A stretch of DNA of 64,000 bases from the NCBI RefSeq assembly GCF_014647135.1, contig NZ_BMOP01000005.1, positions 163,133 through 227,132 of the forward strand. The letters are read 5' to 3'. The position numbers and the translations under genes are program-made. The notes under the pieces were generated by a model. The model made no database searches. It was given only the letters and a program-made list of their open reading frames with translations, and was not told the DNA's origin. This stretch comes from Shewanella xiamenensis. Lineage in GTDB: Bacteria; Pseudomonadota; Gammaproteobacteria; Enterobacterales; Shewanellaceae. Shown here piece by piece: positions 1 to 8,908 of this stretch. The first letter of the stretch is position 1. Each line of letters starts with the position of its first letter.

Positions 1-55
1 TGTCAGTTAATCGACCAGTTGAACAAGAACTTTAGGAAAATTTTCATATTTAGAC

Positions 56-84
56 TTTACATGCCTAAGGTTTCTGACTACTAT
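56..84 (+). promoter_or_regulatory. Sigma-70 promoter of the tRNA-Tyr cluster
   Basis: A -35 TTTACA (56-61), a 17-base spacer and a -10 TACTAT (79-84) are followed by the GC-rich discriminator GGCGGCC. GC-rich discriminators are typical of stable-RNA promoters under stringent control. The first tRNA-Tyr begins 15 bases after the -10, so transcription would start almost at the mature 5' end. Confidence 0.75.
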
Positions 85-99
85 GGCGGCCGCAATTGA

Positions 100-184
100 G
101 GAGGGGTTCCCGAGTGGCCAAAGGGATCAGACTGTAAATCTGACGGCTCCGCCTTCGAAGGTTCGAATCCTTCTCCCTCCACCA
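100..184 (+). tRNA. tRNA-Tyr (GTA), copy 1 of 3
   Basis: An 85-nt class II tRNA with a long variable arm, anticodon GTA in the loop CTGTAAA, T-loop GGTTCGAATCC and an encoded 3' CCA. The acceptor 5' GGAGGGG pairs with CCCTCC before ACCA. It is identical to the two following copies, so the three form one multicistronic unit behind the promoter at 56-84. The GUA anticodon is a substrate for queuosine, whose precursor genes queE and queC lie directly downstream; that closeness is suggestive only. Confidence 0.97.
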
Positions 185-223
185 TTTGCACTAACAATTA
201 GCGATGCTATAAAAGATACTCGT

Positions 224-308
224 GGAGGGGTTCCCGAGTGGCCAAAGGGATCAGACTGTAAATCTGACGGCTCCGCCTTCGAAGGTTCGAATCCTTCTCC
301 CTCCACCA
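224..308 (+). tRNA. tRNA-Tyr (GTA), copy 2 of 3
   Basis: Identical 85-nt copy of tRNA-Tyr with encoded CCA, 39 nt after copy 1. No separate strong promoter is apparent in the 39-nt spacer, so co-transcription with copy 1 is likely. Confidence 0.97.
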
Positions 309-361
309 CTTTTATCTTCTGTTGTTCGTCAATCGTTAGTCTGCTGTAAACTTGCTTTACC

Positions 362-384
362 CTTAAATCTGGCCAAGATTTAAG
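362..384 (+). other. Perfect 9-bp hairpin between tRNA-Tyr copies 2 and 3
   Basis: CTTAAATCT, loop GGCCA, AGATTTAAG: a perfect 9-bp stem with a 5-nt loop in the 117-nt spacer between the second and third tRNA-Tyr. It is AT-rich and followed by ATGATTTTTAAG, so it could be a weak terminator or a processing signal in the precursor. Confidence 0.5.
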
Positions 385-425
385 ATGATTTTTAAGCGCA
401 ACTTAAAAGTCGGAAGAAAATATGT

Positions 426-510
426 GGAGGGGTTCCCGAGTGGCCAAAGGGATCAGACTGTAAATCTGACGGCTCCGCCTTCGAAGGTTCGAATCCTTCT
501 CCCTCCACCA
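426..510 (+). tRNA. tRNA-Tyr (GTA), copy 3 of 3
   Basis: Third identical 85-nt tRNA-Tyr with encoded CCA. It lies 117 nt after copy 2, separated by a spacer containing a hairpin. Confidence 0.97.
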
Positions 511-638
511 CTTCTTTCTCATCTCACGCTATATACCGCTTTATTCCCTAAGTTTTGTTTCTAACACTCCACCTTATCCAAAATTATTTTTATCGCTTAC
601 TTAAAACTATTGTCTTTAATTCATAGATTTAGCTGATA

Positions 639-664
639 AAAAACGCCCCATTCGGAGCGTTAAA
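639..664 (-). terminator. Rho-independent terminator of queE
   Basis: An inverted repeat AACGCCCC / GGAGCGTT (one mismatch, loop ATTC). Read on the minus strand it is followed by a T-run (GGCGTTTTTTATC). It lies about 25 bases beyond the queE stop and would end that transcript. Confidence 0.75.
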
Positions 665-690
665 GAAGAGTGCACAGCACTAAGCGGCGA

Positions 691-1359
691 TTAATCGATA
701 TTCAAGTACTTATGGGTCTGAATCGATAAACGCCAGTTGCGAGCAATACACACCTTCATGGCTAATTCCGTCGCCCTTGGTTTTTGGCTGATCGGTTGCA
801 AACAAATAGTTTTCGCTGACACATCAATCCCTTTGAGTAACTCATCGAGTTCGTCGATATGATGTTCGGTCGCTATCGGATGCTTTATCTCGTTGGCGCG
901 GGTCAATGCCTGCGCTAACACCTTATAACCCCCTTTCATATTGATCTTGGGCGAGACAGTCACCCAGGTATCAGCATCACACTTCACCTCAAAGGTGCCA
1001 CTGGTCTCGATTTGAGTGGCAAAGCCGGCAGCATGGAACGTGTGAGTTAATTCATGCAGATCGTACATACAAGGTTCACCACCTGTGATCACCACATGGC
1101 GCGCCGTGTATCCCTTAGCGTTGAACGCCTCGATAAGACTCTGCGCCGTATGGTTAGCCCAGCGCCCCACGGAACCATCGACGGTAATCACTTGTTCGGG
1201 TGACACCTTGTTTTCCTCAAGCAGATCCCAAGTCTGTTTGGTATCACACCAAGCACAGCCTACTGGACAGCCCTGTAAACGCACAAAAATGGCGGGCACT
1301 CCGGTAAAGACACCTTCACCTTGAATGGTTTCAAAGACTTCGTTGACTGGGTAATTCAT
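691..1359 (-). CDS. queE: 7-carboxy-7-deazaguanine synthase QueE
   Basis: Radical SAM enzyme converting 6-carboxy-tetrahydropterin to 7-carboxy-7-deazaguanine in the cytoplasmic preQ0/queuosine pathway. The 222-residue protein has the SAM [4Fe-4S] motif CPVGCAWC (Cys31, 35, 38; Cx3Cx2C), an N-terminal ETIQGEG segment and a downstream GGEP strand typical of the family. The reading frame is open upstream for 19 further codons, but the ATG at 1359 is preferred: it has a GGAACG ribosome site and gives the usual family length (E. coli 223 aa). It is divergent from queC, which takes the product one step further, and is followed by a terminator. Confidence 0.95.
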   Translation of the reverse strand: MNYPVNEVFETIQGEGVFTGVPAIFVRLQGCPVGCAWCDTKQTWDLLEENKVSPEQVITVDGSVGRWANHTAQSLIEAFNAKGYTARHVVITGGEPCMYDLHELTHTFHAAGFATQIETSGTFEVKCDADTWVTVSPKINMKGGYKVLAQALTRANEIKHPIATEHHIDELDELLKGIDVSAKTICLQPISQKPRATELAMKVCIARNWRLSIQTHKYLNID

Positions 1360-1483
1360 GCTAGCGTTCCGTTTTTCTGGGGCGGCATTTATAGAGGATT
1401 TTAGATGCAGCTGCAAGTTTTTACCGCCTCTGCCATTGTGATACTAAGTGCCGCATACCCGTCGCCACGCGCCAGCAAAGAGT

Positions 1484-1511
1484 TTGCAAGCCCTAGCGCC
1501 TGAGTTACACT
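1484..1511 (+). promoter_or_regulatory. Candidate queC promoter
   Basis: TTGCAA (1484-1489), a 16-base spacer and TACACT (1506-1511), about 36 bases before the queC start in the queE-queC divergent gap. The match is moderate and no preQ1 riboswitch fold is evident in the leader. Confidence 0.4.
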
Positions 1512-1547
1512 TACGCCCTATTTTATGTGTCAATTTAAGTGGATCCT

Positions 1548-2267
1548 ATGTCAGCAGCATCAGTTTCAAAGGTGGTAGTGGTTTTCAGTGGCGGACAAGA
1601 TTCAACGACTTGTCTTATTCAAGCCTTAACACAGTATGATGAAGTCCATGGGATCACCTTCGATTATGGACAGCGCCACCGTGAAGAAATTGACGTGGCT
1701 AAATCCCTCGCCAAACGCTTAAACATCACCAGCCATAAAGTGATGGATGTGAGTTTACTCAACGAGTTAGCCATTTCTGCCCTCACCCGGGATGCGATCC
1801 CAGTGTCCCACGAGTTAATGGAAAACGGCCTGCCCAATACCTTTGTGCCTGGGCGTAATATCCTATTTTTGACTTTGGCGGGGATCTACGCCTATCAATT
1901 AGGGGCAGAGGCGATTATTACCGGTGTCTGCGAAACCGATTTTTCGGGTTATCCCGACTGTCGCCACGACTTTGTCCGTGCAATGGAATCAGCACTGGTG
2001 CAAGGCATGGATAAAAAGCTTGAGATCATCACGCCATTAATGTGGCTCAACAAGGCCCAAACCTGGGCATTAGCCGATAAATATCAGCTGCTCGATTTAG
2101 TTCGCCACCATACCCTGACCTGTTATAACGGCATTGTCGGCGATGGTTGCGGTGACTGCCCAGCCTGCCATCTTCGTAAACGAGGCTTAGAGGATTACCT
2201 GCAAAATAAAGCAGAGGTGATGGCGTCGCTCGACAAGGCAACTGAAACGGGTAAACCAAAGGCGTGA
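1548..2267 (+). CDS. queC: 7-cyano-7-deazaguanine (preQ0) synthase QueC
   Basis: ATP-dependent enzyme converting 7-carboxy-7-deazaguanine to preQ0, the step after QueE. The PP-loop SGGQDS is at residues 14-19. A zinc-binding cysteine set lies near the C-terminus ([16 protein letters not shown], spacing Cx8Cx2Cx2C). A GTG at 1539 is in frame, but the ATG at 1548 gives the usual short N-terminus. The stop overlaps the GTG start of the downstream rhombosortase, implying translational coupling. Confidence 0.95.
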   Translation: MSAASVSKVVVVFSGGQDSTTCLIQALTQYDEVHGITFDYGQRHREEIDVAKSLAKRLNITSHKVMDVSLLNELAISALTRDAIPVSHELMENGLPNTFVPGRNILFLTLAGIYAYQLGAEAIITGVCETDFSGYPDCRHDFVRAMESALVQGMDKKLEIITPLMWLNKAQTWALADKYQLLDLVRHHTLTCYNGIVGDGCGDCPACHLRKRGLEDYLQNKAEVMASLDKATETGKPKA

Positions 2268-2878
2268 GATTGGTGACGTTTAATAAACTCGGCCCCTATT
2301 GGCTGGCGCTTGTCGTCAGTCTGCTCTGCGCACTCTTGTATGTTGCGGGACTTTTTACCCCAAGCGTAGATAATCTGCTCGCCTATCGACGCAGCGATAT
2401 CAGTGACGGCCAGTGGTGGCGCCTGATTACCGGTAATCTGCTGCATACCAATCATTGGCACCTGCTGATGAACCTCGCGGGATTATGGGTAGTGCTGTTT
2501 TTGCACCACTTTCATTACCAGCTTAAGGGATTAACCGCGCTGTTTATCCTGCTTTGTCTGTTTGAAGGCATTGGTCTGTATTTATGTTACCCACAATTAT
2601 TTGGCTATGTAGGCTTGAGCGGCATGTTACATGGCCTATTTACCTTTGGCGCAGTGCAGGATATTCGCCGCAAAATGTACTCTGGTTATTTGCTGCTGCT
2701 CGGGGTGATAGTCAAAGTCGGCCATGAACAGTTCTATGGCGCCAGTGATGATGTAACCGCAATGATCGGCGCGCGGGTAGCCACCGAAGCACACTTAGTT
2801 GGTTTGCTCTGCGGATTACTGTGCGCGCTATTATTCTTTGTGTTCCAACGCTCGATACTAATCAAAGCTAAAGCGTAA
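2264..2878 (+). CDS. rrtA: Rhombosortase-type intramembrane serine protease
   Basis: A 204-residue polytopic protein of the rhomboid superfamily. The catalytic serine is in GLSG (Ser119, GLSGMLHG) and the partner histidine is His177 in the last membrane segment ([10 protein letters not shown]). The HxxxMN segment at about 65-70 is also rhomboid-like. The short length and the [14 protein letters not shown] variants resemble the rhombosortase branch, which processes proteins with C-terminal GlyGly-CTERM tails; no such substrate is in this window. The GTG start at 2264 overlaps the queC stop by 4 bases; TTG 2270 and GTG 2273 are alternatives. The subfamily is inferred from motifs. Confidence 0.78.
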   Translation: MRLVTFNKLGPYWLALVVSLLCALLYVAGLFTPSVDNLLAYRRSDISDGQWWRLITGNLLHTNHWHLLMNLAGLWVVLFLHHFHYQLKGLTALFILLCLFEGIGLYLCYPQLFGYVGLSGMLHGLFTFGAVQDIRRKMYSGYLLLLGVIVKVGHEQFYGASDDVTAMIGARVATEAHLVGLLCGLLCALLFFVFQRSILIKAKA

Positions 2879-2911
2879 ATACTTAATTCTTCTTTGATGA
2901 TCTAATCCAAT

Positions 2912-2947
2912 AAAAAGCCGCTAAACACATTGTGTTAGCGGCTTTTT
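2912..2947. terminator. Bidirectional terminator between rhombosortase gene and uvrB
   Basis: AAAAAGCCGCTAA...TTAGCGGCTTTTT forms a long stem flanked by A- and T-runs on the two sides. It can therefore terminate both the plus-strand rhombosortase transcript and the convergent uvrB transcript. Confidence 0.85.
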
Positions 2948-3026
2948 ATTCAGTAAAACACCTTAGTGGCAGAACGTTAGCATCACAGCGTCGAGTCTCA
3001 ACGCCTTGCTTAGGCGAGAAACTCAT

Positions 3027-5048
3027 TTATGCGCTGATCAGTAATTCCCTTAAGCGTTTCACCTCATCACGCAAGGCCGCCGCCTGTTCAAACTCCAAGT
3101 TACGCGCATGTTCATGCATTTGCTTCTCGAGCTTGTCGATATCATGGCTCAGCTGCGCAGCATCTGCATGATAACGTTTGGCTTTAGGCTCAGCGACTCT
3201 GCCAAGGGATGCTTGACCATAACCCTTTTCAGACTCTCTGCCATCGTCCACATCCATCACATCGGTAATACGCTTGACCACGCCTTTTGGCACAATGCCA
3301 TGCTCAAGGTTGTAGGCTCGCTGTTTCTCACGGCGGCGCTCGGTTTCGCCCATCGCCTTTGCCATCGAGTTGGTGATGCGATCGGCATAGAGGATCACCT
3401 TGCCATTAACGTTACGGGCGGCGCGACCAATGGTCTGGATAAGCGAACGCTCAGAACGTAAAAAGCCTTCCTTATCTGCATCCAAAATACAGACGAGCGA
3501 GACTTCCGGCATATCTAAGCCTTCGCGCAGCAAGTTAATCCCGACCAGCACATCAAACTTACCCAGGCGCAGATCGCGGATGATCTCCACCCGCTCCACG
3601 GTATCAATGTCCGAATGCAAATAACGGACTTTGACGCCATGCTCATCGAGGTATTCGGTTAAATCCTCCGACATACGTTTAGTTAACGTGGTGACTAACA
3701 CCCGCTCGTTTACCGCAACCCGTTTAGCGACCTCAGAGAGCAAATCGTCCACTTGAATGCCAACGGGGCGCACCTCAAGCTCAGGGTCGAGCAATCCTGT
3801 GGGCCGCACAACTTGTTCAACAATCTCGCCGCCACTCTTATCCAATTCATAGGGATTTGGCGTCGCCGACACATAAATCGTCTGCGGCATTAACTGCTCA
3901 AACTCTTCAAACTTCAGCGGCCGGTTATCCAACGCCGAGGGCAAACGAAAGCCATATTCCACCAAGGTGGTTTTACGGGAACGGTCACCCTTATACATGG
4001 CACCAATTTGTGGCACGGTGACATGGGATTCGTCGATAACCAATAAACCATCAGCGGGTAAGTAATCGAGCAGCGTTGGTGGCCCCTCACCGGGGGCGCG
4101 TCCGGATAAATAGCGGGAGTAGTTTTCAATGCCGGAGCAATAGCCTAGCTCCACCATCATCTCGATATCATATTGCACCCGTTCGTGGATGCGCTGCGCC
4201 TCAATCAACTTATTATTGTCGAGCAGATATTGCTTGCGCTCACGCAGCTCTTGTTTAATCAGCTCGGTGGCTTCAAGGATCTTTTCCCGCGGCGTCACAT
4301 AGTGGGTCTTAGGGTACACTGTGGTGCGGGCGATACGTTTAACAATCTGCCCAGTTAACGGATCAAACTCGCTTAAGCGCTCAATCTCATCGTCAAATAG
4401 CTCTACCCGAATCGCGTAGCGGTCTGAGTCGGCAGGGAAAATATCAATCACTTCGCCGCGAACACGAAAGGTACCGCGCTGCAACTCGATATCATTGCGG
4501 GTGTATTGCAATTCACTCAAGCGCTTAAGAATATCCCGCTGTCCCATGGTATCGCCCTGGCGCAGGTGCAATAGCATCTTGAGGTAAGAGTCAGGATCGC
4601 CAAGACCATAAATCGCCGATACCGAGGCAATCAGCACCACATCCTTGCGTTCCAGCAGGGCTTTAGTGGCCGATAGCCGCATTTGTTCAATATGGGCGTT
4701 TACCGAGGCATCTTTTTCTATAAAGGTATTGGATGCGGGGACATACGCCTCGGGCTGATAGTAATCGTAATAGGAGACAAAATATTCCACCGCATTATTG
4801 GGGAAAAACTCTTTCATCTCGCCATATAACTGTGCGGCGAGTGTTTTGTTTGGCGCCATAATAATGGTCGGTCGCCCAAGCTTGGCAATCACATTGGCGA
4901 TGGTGAACGTCTTACCAGAGCCCGTCACCCCTAATAGGGTTTGGCAAGCAAGGCCTGATTCGAGGCCATCAACCAATTTAGCAATGGCTGTTGGCTGGTC
5001 ACCTGCGGGGGCAAATTGGGATTCAAGCTGAAAAACAGATTCTGACAC
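3027..5048 (-). CDS. uvrB: Excinuclease ABC subunit B (UvrB)
   Basis: Damage-verification helicase of nucleotide excision repair; it receives lesions from UvrA and recruits UvrC. The 673-residue protein matches the family length. Walker A is GVTGSGKT at residues 40-47. It has the tyrosine-rich beta-hairpin ([10 protein letters not shown]) that clamps DNA, the DESH Walker B box, helicase motif VI (QTIGRAARN), and a C-terminal UVR domain (roughly 635-670) that contacts UvrC. It is transcribed alone and convergent with the rhombosortase gene. No CTG-N10-CAG LexA operator was found upstream, unlike E. coli uvrB. Confidence 0.98.
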   Translation of the reverse strand: MSESVFQLESQFAPAGDQPTAIAKLVDGLESGLACQTLLGVTGSGKTFTIANVIAKLGRPTIIMAPNKTLAAQLYGEMKEFFPNNAVEYFVSYYDYYQPEAYVPASNTFIEKDASVNAHIEQMRLSATKALLERKDVVLIASVSAIYGLGDPDSYLKMLLHLRQGDTMGQRDILKRLSELQYTRNDIELQRGTFRVRGEVIDIFPADSDRYAIRVELFDDEIERLSEFDPLTGQIVKRIARTTVYPKTHYVTPREKILEATELIKQELRERKQYLLDNNKLIEAQRIHERVQYDIEMMVELGYCSGIENYSRYLSGRAPGEGPPTLLDYLPADGLLVIDESHVTVPQIGAMYKGDRSRKTTLVEYGFRLPSALDNRPLKFEEFEQLMPQTIYVSATPNPYELDKSGGEIVEQVVRPTGLLDPELEVRPVGIQVDDLLSEVAKRVAVNERVLVTTLTKRMSEDLTEYLDEHGVKVRYLHSDIDTVERVEIIRDLRLGKFDVLVGINLLREGLDMPEVSLVCILDADKEGFLRSERSLIQTIGRAARNVNGKVILYADRITNSMAKAMGETERRREKQRAYNLEHGIVPKGVVKRITDVMDVDDGRESEKGYGQASLGRVAEPKAKRYHADAAQLSHDIDKLEKQMHEHARNLEFEQAAALRDEVKRLRELLISA

Positions 5049-6057
5049 GCGCTACATATCCTTGTGGTTAGTCGAACCATTCTAATCAAGAGACAGATTA
5101 AGCTCCAGCAGTTATCTTATAATCAGCCTACACTGAACATAAACGCCAATGTAACAAGTAGTAACTTTTATCAAATGTAATTAAATTACAAACCATTTAT
5201 CTCCAATGTTGGGGATGAAAAATACTCCTCAATCCCGCATGGTTTCTCGCTTATTTCGACTTATCAACAAATTCTGTGGATAACCCTGTGAGTTGCGACT
5301 TAAAACAAGCGGCAAACCCTTGGTGCACGGGCGATGGACTTAAATTGCACTATTTTGGCGATAAAAATATTAATCCTTAAATTTCAGATAGTTGACAATT
5401 GCAAGCCTTATCTTTTTTAGCATAAATTTAAGTTGCAATTTTGTAAGCAGATGAAAGTCCTTCCTTGTGTATTAATTTGGCATTAATCCTGAATTTCAGT
5501 GCGTTTTATCGTCAGTTTGAGCACTAAAACGCCGTAGTCAAAAAGTTTCACTTTGCTGCAATCAAATGGTCATCTTAATGTTTAACGGCGCTCATCTAGT
5601 GACTAGAAAGAGGATAATGCCCGAGTTGTGGCTCTATTCGCCTAAACGTCAGCGCTCACTACTCACGCAATAGACTCAGCCCAAATAGCATCATTAACAT
5701 TATAACGAGGTAAGCGATTATTTATGCGGGCAAAAACCTTTCTGAGTAAGGGTTCGCATCTGCCGGAATCCGCATTGACTTTGTTTGCTATTAGTTCCTG
5801 TAAACATTCAGCCAATTTTGCACTTTCGTGTATTTATTCAATGCCGTAGTGATTTTGATGCTCAAGCGACGGATCTTTAAGCAATTGAAGATATGAGCCA
5901 GCCTTTAAGCACTTTTCATTGACAAATTTTATGGTACCGAACAGCGCTATCTTGCGAAAAGTTAAGTTATTTCTTCATCAAAATGCTGATTTCTACACCA
6001 TGATGCACATTAGATGAGCACTTAACAGCATAATTACACTTTTTTTAGTAACTCGAG
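5049..6057. other. About 1 kb gene-free region between uvrB and the tRNA-Asn array
   Basis: AT-rich, with no reading frame above about 60 codons on either strand, no tRNA and no clear terminator. It holds the uvrB promoter region at its left edge. I see no transposase remnant and no recognisable small RNA. It is unusually long for this otherwise compact window. Confidence 0.6.
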
Positions 6058-6086
6058 TTGACTCCTCCAACAGAGCGTTTTACTAT
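6058..6086 (+). promoter_or_regulatory. Sigma-70 promoter of the tRNA-Asn array
   Basis: TTGACT (6058-6063), exactly 17 bases, then TACTAT (6081-6086) with a GCGCTCC discriminator, about 41 bases before the first tRNA-Asn. It shares the TACTAT -10 and GC-rich discriminator of the tRNA-Tyr promoter, as expected for a strong growth-rate-controlled stable-RNA promoter. Confidence 0.85.
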
Positions 6087-6127
6087 GCGCTCCGTTCTCA
6101 ACGAGTCATCGAGACGATTAAAGCGAT

Positions 6128-6203
6128 TCCCCTGTAGTTCAGTCGGTAGAACGGCGGACTGTTAATCCGTATGTCACTGGTTCAAGTCCAGTCAGGGGAG
6201 CCA
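6128..6203 (+). tRNA. tRNA-Asn (GTT), copy 1 of 5
   Basis: A 76-nt class I tRNA with anticodon GTT in CTGTTAA, acceptor TCCCCTG pairing with CAGGGGA, discriminator G and encoded CCA. First of five identical copies behind one strong promoter. Confidence 0.97.
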
Positions 6204-6251
6204 CTCTTTAATCATTGATAATCAATGAGAATACAGTTAGATAACTAAGAT

Positions 6252-6327
6252 TCCCCTGTAGTTCAGTCGGTAGAACGGCGGACTGTTAATCCGTATGTCA
6301 CTGGTTCAAGTCCAGTCAGGGGAGCCA
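6252..6327 (+). tRNA. tRNA-Asn (GTT), copy 2 of 5
   Basis: Identical 76-nt copy with encoded CCA, 48 nt after copy 1. The spacer is unlike the other spacers. Confidence 0.97.
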
Positions 6328-6358
6328 CTTAGTTAGCAAGCTGATACGTTAAAACGAT

Positions 6359-6434
6359 TCCCCTGTAGTTCAGTCGGTAGAACGGCGGACTGTTAATCCG
6401 TATGTCACTGGTTCAAGTCCAGTCAGGGGAGCCA
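6359..6434 (+). tRNA. tRNA-Asn (GTT), copy 3 of 5
   Basis: Identical 76-nt copy, 31 nt after copy 2. It is followed by the first of two near-identical 45-nt spacers. Confidence 0.97.
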
Positions 6435-6479
6435 TTTTAAAGTAATATCCAAAGTCGATAGTCATATCGCACCCTCTAC

Positions 6480-6555
6480 TCCCCTGTAGTTCAGTCGGTA
6501 GAACGGCGGACTGTTAATCCGTATGTCACTGGTTCAAGTCCAGTCAGGGGAGCCA
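6480..6555 (+). tRNA. tRNA-Asn (GTT), copy 4 of 5
   Basis: Identical 76-nt copy. Together with its 45-nt 5' spacer it forms a 121-bp unit that is repeated immediately afterwards. Confidence 0.97.
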
Positions 6556-6600
6556 TTTTAAAGTAATATCTAAAGTCGATAGTCATATCGCACCCTCTAC

Positions 6601-6676
6601 TCCCCTGTAGTTCAGTCGGTAGAACGGCGGACTGTTAATCCGTATGTCACTGGTTCAAGTCCAGTCAGGGGAGCCA
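6601..6676 (+). tRNA. tRNA-Asn (GTT), copy 5 of 5
   Basis: Identical 76-nt copy, the last of the array and the second member of the 121-bp tandem duplication. No obvious T-run terminator follows. Confidence 0.97.
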
Positions 6677-6878
6677 TTTTATTTCACTTCATCTGTTTTT
6701 TATCCTACATCTAACGCTTATAGATCACGCTTTTCATTTCTGTTTTGCCTTAAATACGGTTACACTGTGAGCAGTTTGTTAACCAAAATACCGTGTATCA
6801 TCACGCAGATAACGGTGTTATTTCAAATCTCATGCAATATCTTATTGCACATACTTTGACATATTGAGAGCGAATTTT

Positions 6879-8783
6879 ATGGCGATGTCTAAATCGTATC
6901 CCATTTTTTTGTTGCTGATCTTTTTAGGCCTTTTTGGTTGGATTTATCAAAGCGAAAATCACCAGTTACAGGCAGAACAACAGCAGGAACTCAATAATTT
7001 CAAACAATACATGGCCAACTTTGACCAGTGGCAAGGTAATGGTAGCGAACTTTACCAACGCCTCTCCGAACATTACCCTCTGCAATTTTTTCAATATATT
7101 GATGATACTGATGGGCAACTTAATTACACTCAAGGTGAACTCAACGCCCAAATGGCTCACCCACTTGCTGGGTTATTTTCCTTAGATTTGTCACATACAC
7201 AAAAGCTGCCTGCGGGTCGGTTACAAGTTAAGTTGAGTGTTAACCAAGCCATCGAAAACGCCATTGCCAATACCCAGCAGCTAGGATTCTCATTGCTGCT
7301 AGCTTACATTGTATTAGTTGTTGTTTTTTTATTACTTATCAATAAATTAAAATCTTCTATCCGTTATGCTGCCGATTATATTATGCATGTTCCGGAGTTG
7401 AGTTTTTCAGCCATAGAGTCTTCTAGACTGAATGGCGAAATGACCCCCGTCAGATTAGCGCTTGAGGAATGCCGAACAACGTTAAAATCACGAGTCGATA
7501 GCCTCACACAGGAAAACCAGAAACTGCATAAAGTGGCTTATCAAGATCCCATTACGGGGTTTGGCAGTCGTCCTCGTTTTACCTCCAAGTTGGAAAGTAT
7601 TAGCAATCGTGCCATTCCTCAACTCGGATTAATGGCCATGGTTAAGGCGACTGAACTGGCTCATATCAACCAACTTCAAGGGCGCTCAGCGGGTGACGAT
7701 TATTTATCGAATGTGGCTAATTGCATACGTAAAGCCTGTTCAAAATATCCCGATGCAGAGTGCTACCGCGTTTCCAGTGCCGATTTTGCGATTTTTTTGC
7801 CCGATTTAGTGTTAAAGGATGGACCTAAGTTTTTAGATCAACTGAAAATTTTCCTTGATGAATATCAACAGATGATCAAAGCAGAATCCGCGGCACATAT
7901 CGGGCTTGTCCCATACCAACAAGGGACAGATCCCGTCAATTTGCTATCCCTTGCAGATACGGCTGTCAGCATAGCGCAAACCCTTGGTCCTAATAGTTAT
8001 CATATTCAAGAGAAACTCAATGCGGATCAGCAATTTGGTGACGACCGTTGGAAACTGGCAATCAATGACCTAATCACCCGCCAAGCGCTTAAATTTTTCC
8101 AACAACCGATTCAACCTTGCCGTAACGATGTAGAGGTATATCGCGAGTTGCTGGCACGCTTCTACAATAGTGAAGGGAAGTTTTTACCGACCACCACAGT
8201 CATTGCCATGGCGGAGCGCCATGGAATGAGCACAGAATTAGATAAACTCGTGGTGATCACTACATTAAAAATGCTTAAAGAAAATCCCACCATTAGCGGC
8301 AATTTTGGCATCAACATCAGTGCTTTTTCAGCGCATCAAGAACTGTTTGTAGGCTGGTTAAAGGATATTCTTGGCAAGCATAAATATATCGCTTCACGCT
8401 TAGTATTTGAGATTAACGAATCCGGTATGCAAGCCAATTTAGGGGCGAGTTATAAGTTTGTACGTGAAGTGCATAGCGTAGGTTCGAGGGTATCAATTGA
8501 GCGTTTTGGCATGAGCTTTACCTCGTTCAAATTCTTCAGCGAAGTGCGCCCAGACTACATTAAGCTTGATGGTAGCTACACCTCGGCGATCGATGAAGAC
8601 AGCAATAACAAATTCTTTGTGCGTATGATGGTAGACGTTGCCAGACGTATTGGTATCCGCGTAATTGCGACCAGTGTTGAGCGCCAAGAAGAAAAATTAA
8701 CCCTCGAAAAACTTCTCGTTGATGGCCTCCAAGGCTATTACATTGCCCAGCCACAGGCCATCACCCTAACTGATCAAATTTAA
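6879..8783 (+). CDS. csrD: CsrD/MshH-like degenerate GGDEF-EAL protein
   Basis: Inner-membrane protein of 634 residues. A membrane segment near the N-terminus and another at about 133-153 bracket a periplasmic region; a coiled linker, a GGDEF-type domain and an EAL-type domain follow. Both active sites are degenerate: the GGDEF signature is replaced by SSADF and the EAL by ELL (YRELLARF), and the DDFG region reads ERFG. This matches E. coli CsrD (HRSDF/ELM, about 646 aa), which directs RNase E decay of CsrB/C small RNAs rather than making or breaking c-di-GMP. A TTG at 6864 is in frame, but the ATG at 6879 has GAGAG 8 nt upstream. The paralogue name MshH is possible. Confidence 0.75.
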   Translation: MAMSKSYPIFLLLIFLGLFGWIYQSENHQLQAEQQQELNNFKQYMANFDQWQGNGSELYQRLSEHYPLQFFQYIDDTDGQLNYTQGELNAQMAHPLAGLFSLDLSHTQKLPAGRLQVKLSVNQAIENAIANTQQLGFSLLLAYIVLVVVFLLLINKLKSSIRYAADYIMHVPELSFSAIESSRLNGEMTPVRLALEECRTTLKSRVDSLTQENQKLHKVAYQDPITGFGSRPRFTSKLESISNRAIPQLGLMAMVKATELAHINQLQGRSAGDDYLSNVANCIRKACSKYPDAECYRVSSADFAIFLPDLVLKDGPKFLDQLKIFLDEYQQMIKAESAAHIGLVPYQQGTDPVNLLSLADTAVSIAQTLGPNSYHIQEKLNADQQFGDDRWKLAINDLITRQALKFFQQPIQPCRNDVEVYRELLARFYNSEGKFLPTTTVIAMAERHGMSTELDKLVVITTLKMLKENPTISGNFGINISAFSAHQELFVGWLKDILGKHKYIASRLVFEINESGMQANLGASYKFVREVHSVGSRVSIERFGMSFTSFKFFSEVRPDYIKLDGSYTSAIDEDSNNKFFVRMMVDVARRIGIRVIATSVERQEEKLTLEKLLVDGLQGYYIAQPQAITLTDQI

Positions 8784-8786
8784 ACC

Positions 8787-8841
8787 AATGCAGGGTTAAT
8801 CAAGCATGCATATTTACAGTAAAGATAGTTAACCCTGCATT
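8787..8841. repeat. 13-bp perfect inverted repeat between csrD-like gene and rnfA
   Basis: AATGCAGGGTTAA (8787-8799) and TTAACCCTGCATT (8829-8841) are perfectly complementary with a 29-nt loop. They begin just after the csrD-like stop and end 7 bases before the predicted rnfA -35. No T-run follows, so a simple intrinsic terminator is not a good fit; a regulatory hairpin or bipartite operator is possible. Confidence 0.75.
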
Positions 8842-8848
8842 CTATATG

Positions 8849-8877
8849 TTGTTTATGCAAACGGAAAAGTCGATAAT
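8849..8877 (+). promoter_or_regulatory. Candidate promoter of rnfABCDGE-nth
   Basis: TTGTTT (8849-8854), 17-base spacer, GATAAT (8872-8877), 31 bases before the rnfA ATG. Spacing is ideal and both hexamers are close to consensus. Confidence 0.6.
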
Positions 8878-8908
8878 ACGGCCAAGATCCGTTTAGACAA
8901 GTATTGAG

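Larger units (their letters stand above)
6435..6676 (+). repeat. 121-bp tandem duplication (spacer plus tRNA-Asn)
   Basis: Bases 6435-6555 and 6556-6676 are 121-bp units (45-nt spacer plus 76-nt tRNA) differing at one spacer base (ATATCC versus ATATCT). Spacers drift quickly, so the near identity marks a recent unequal exchange between tRNA copies. Confidence 0.92.

Noticed and set aside
83-349. 88-codon plus-strand reading frame over the tRNA-Tyr genes
   Set aside because: It runs through two tRNA genes; stable RNA genes explain the open frame.
1360-1547. preQ1 riboswitch upstream of queC
   Set aside because: No recognisable aptamer hairpin plus A-rich tail in the divergent gap.
5049-5900. 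LexA operator upstream of uvrB
   Set aside because: The best candidate, CTGTAAACATTCAG near 5800, has CTG-N8-CAG instead of CTG-N10-CAG and is too far away.
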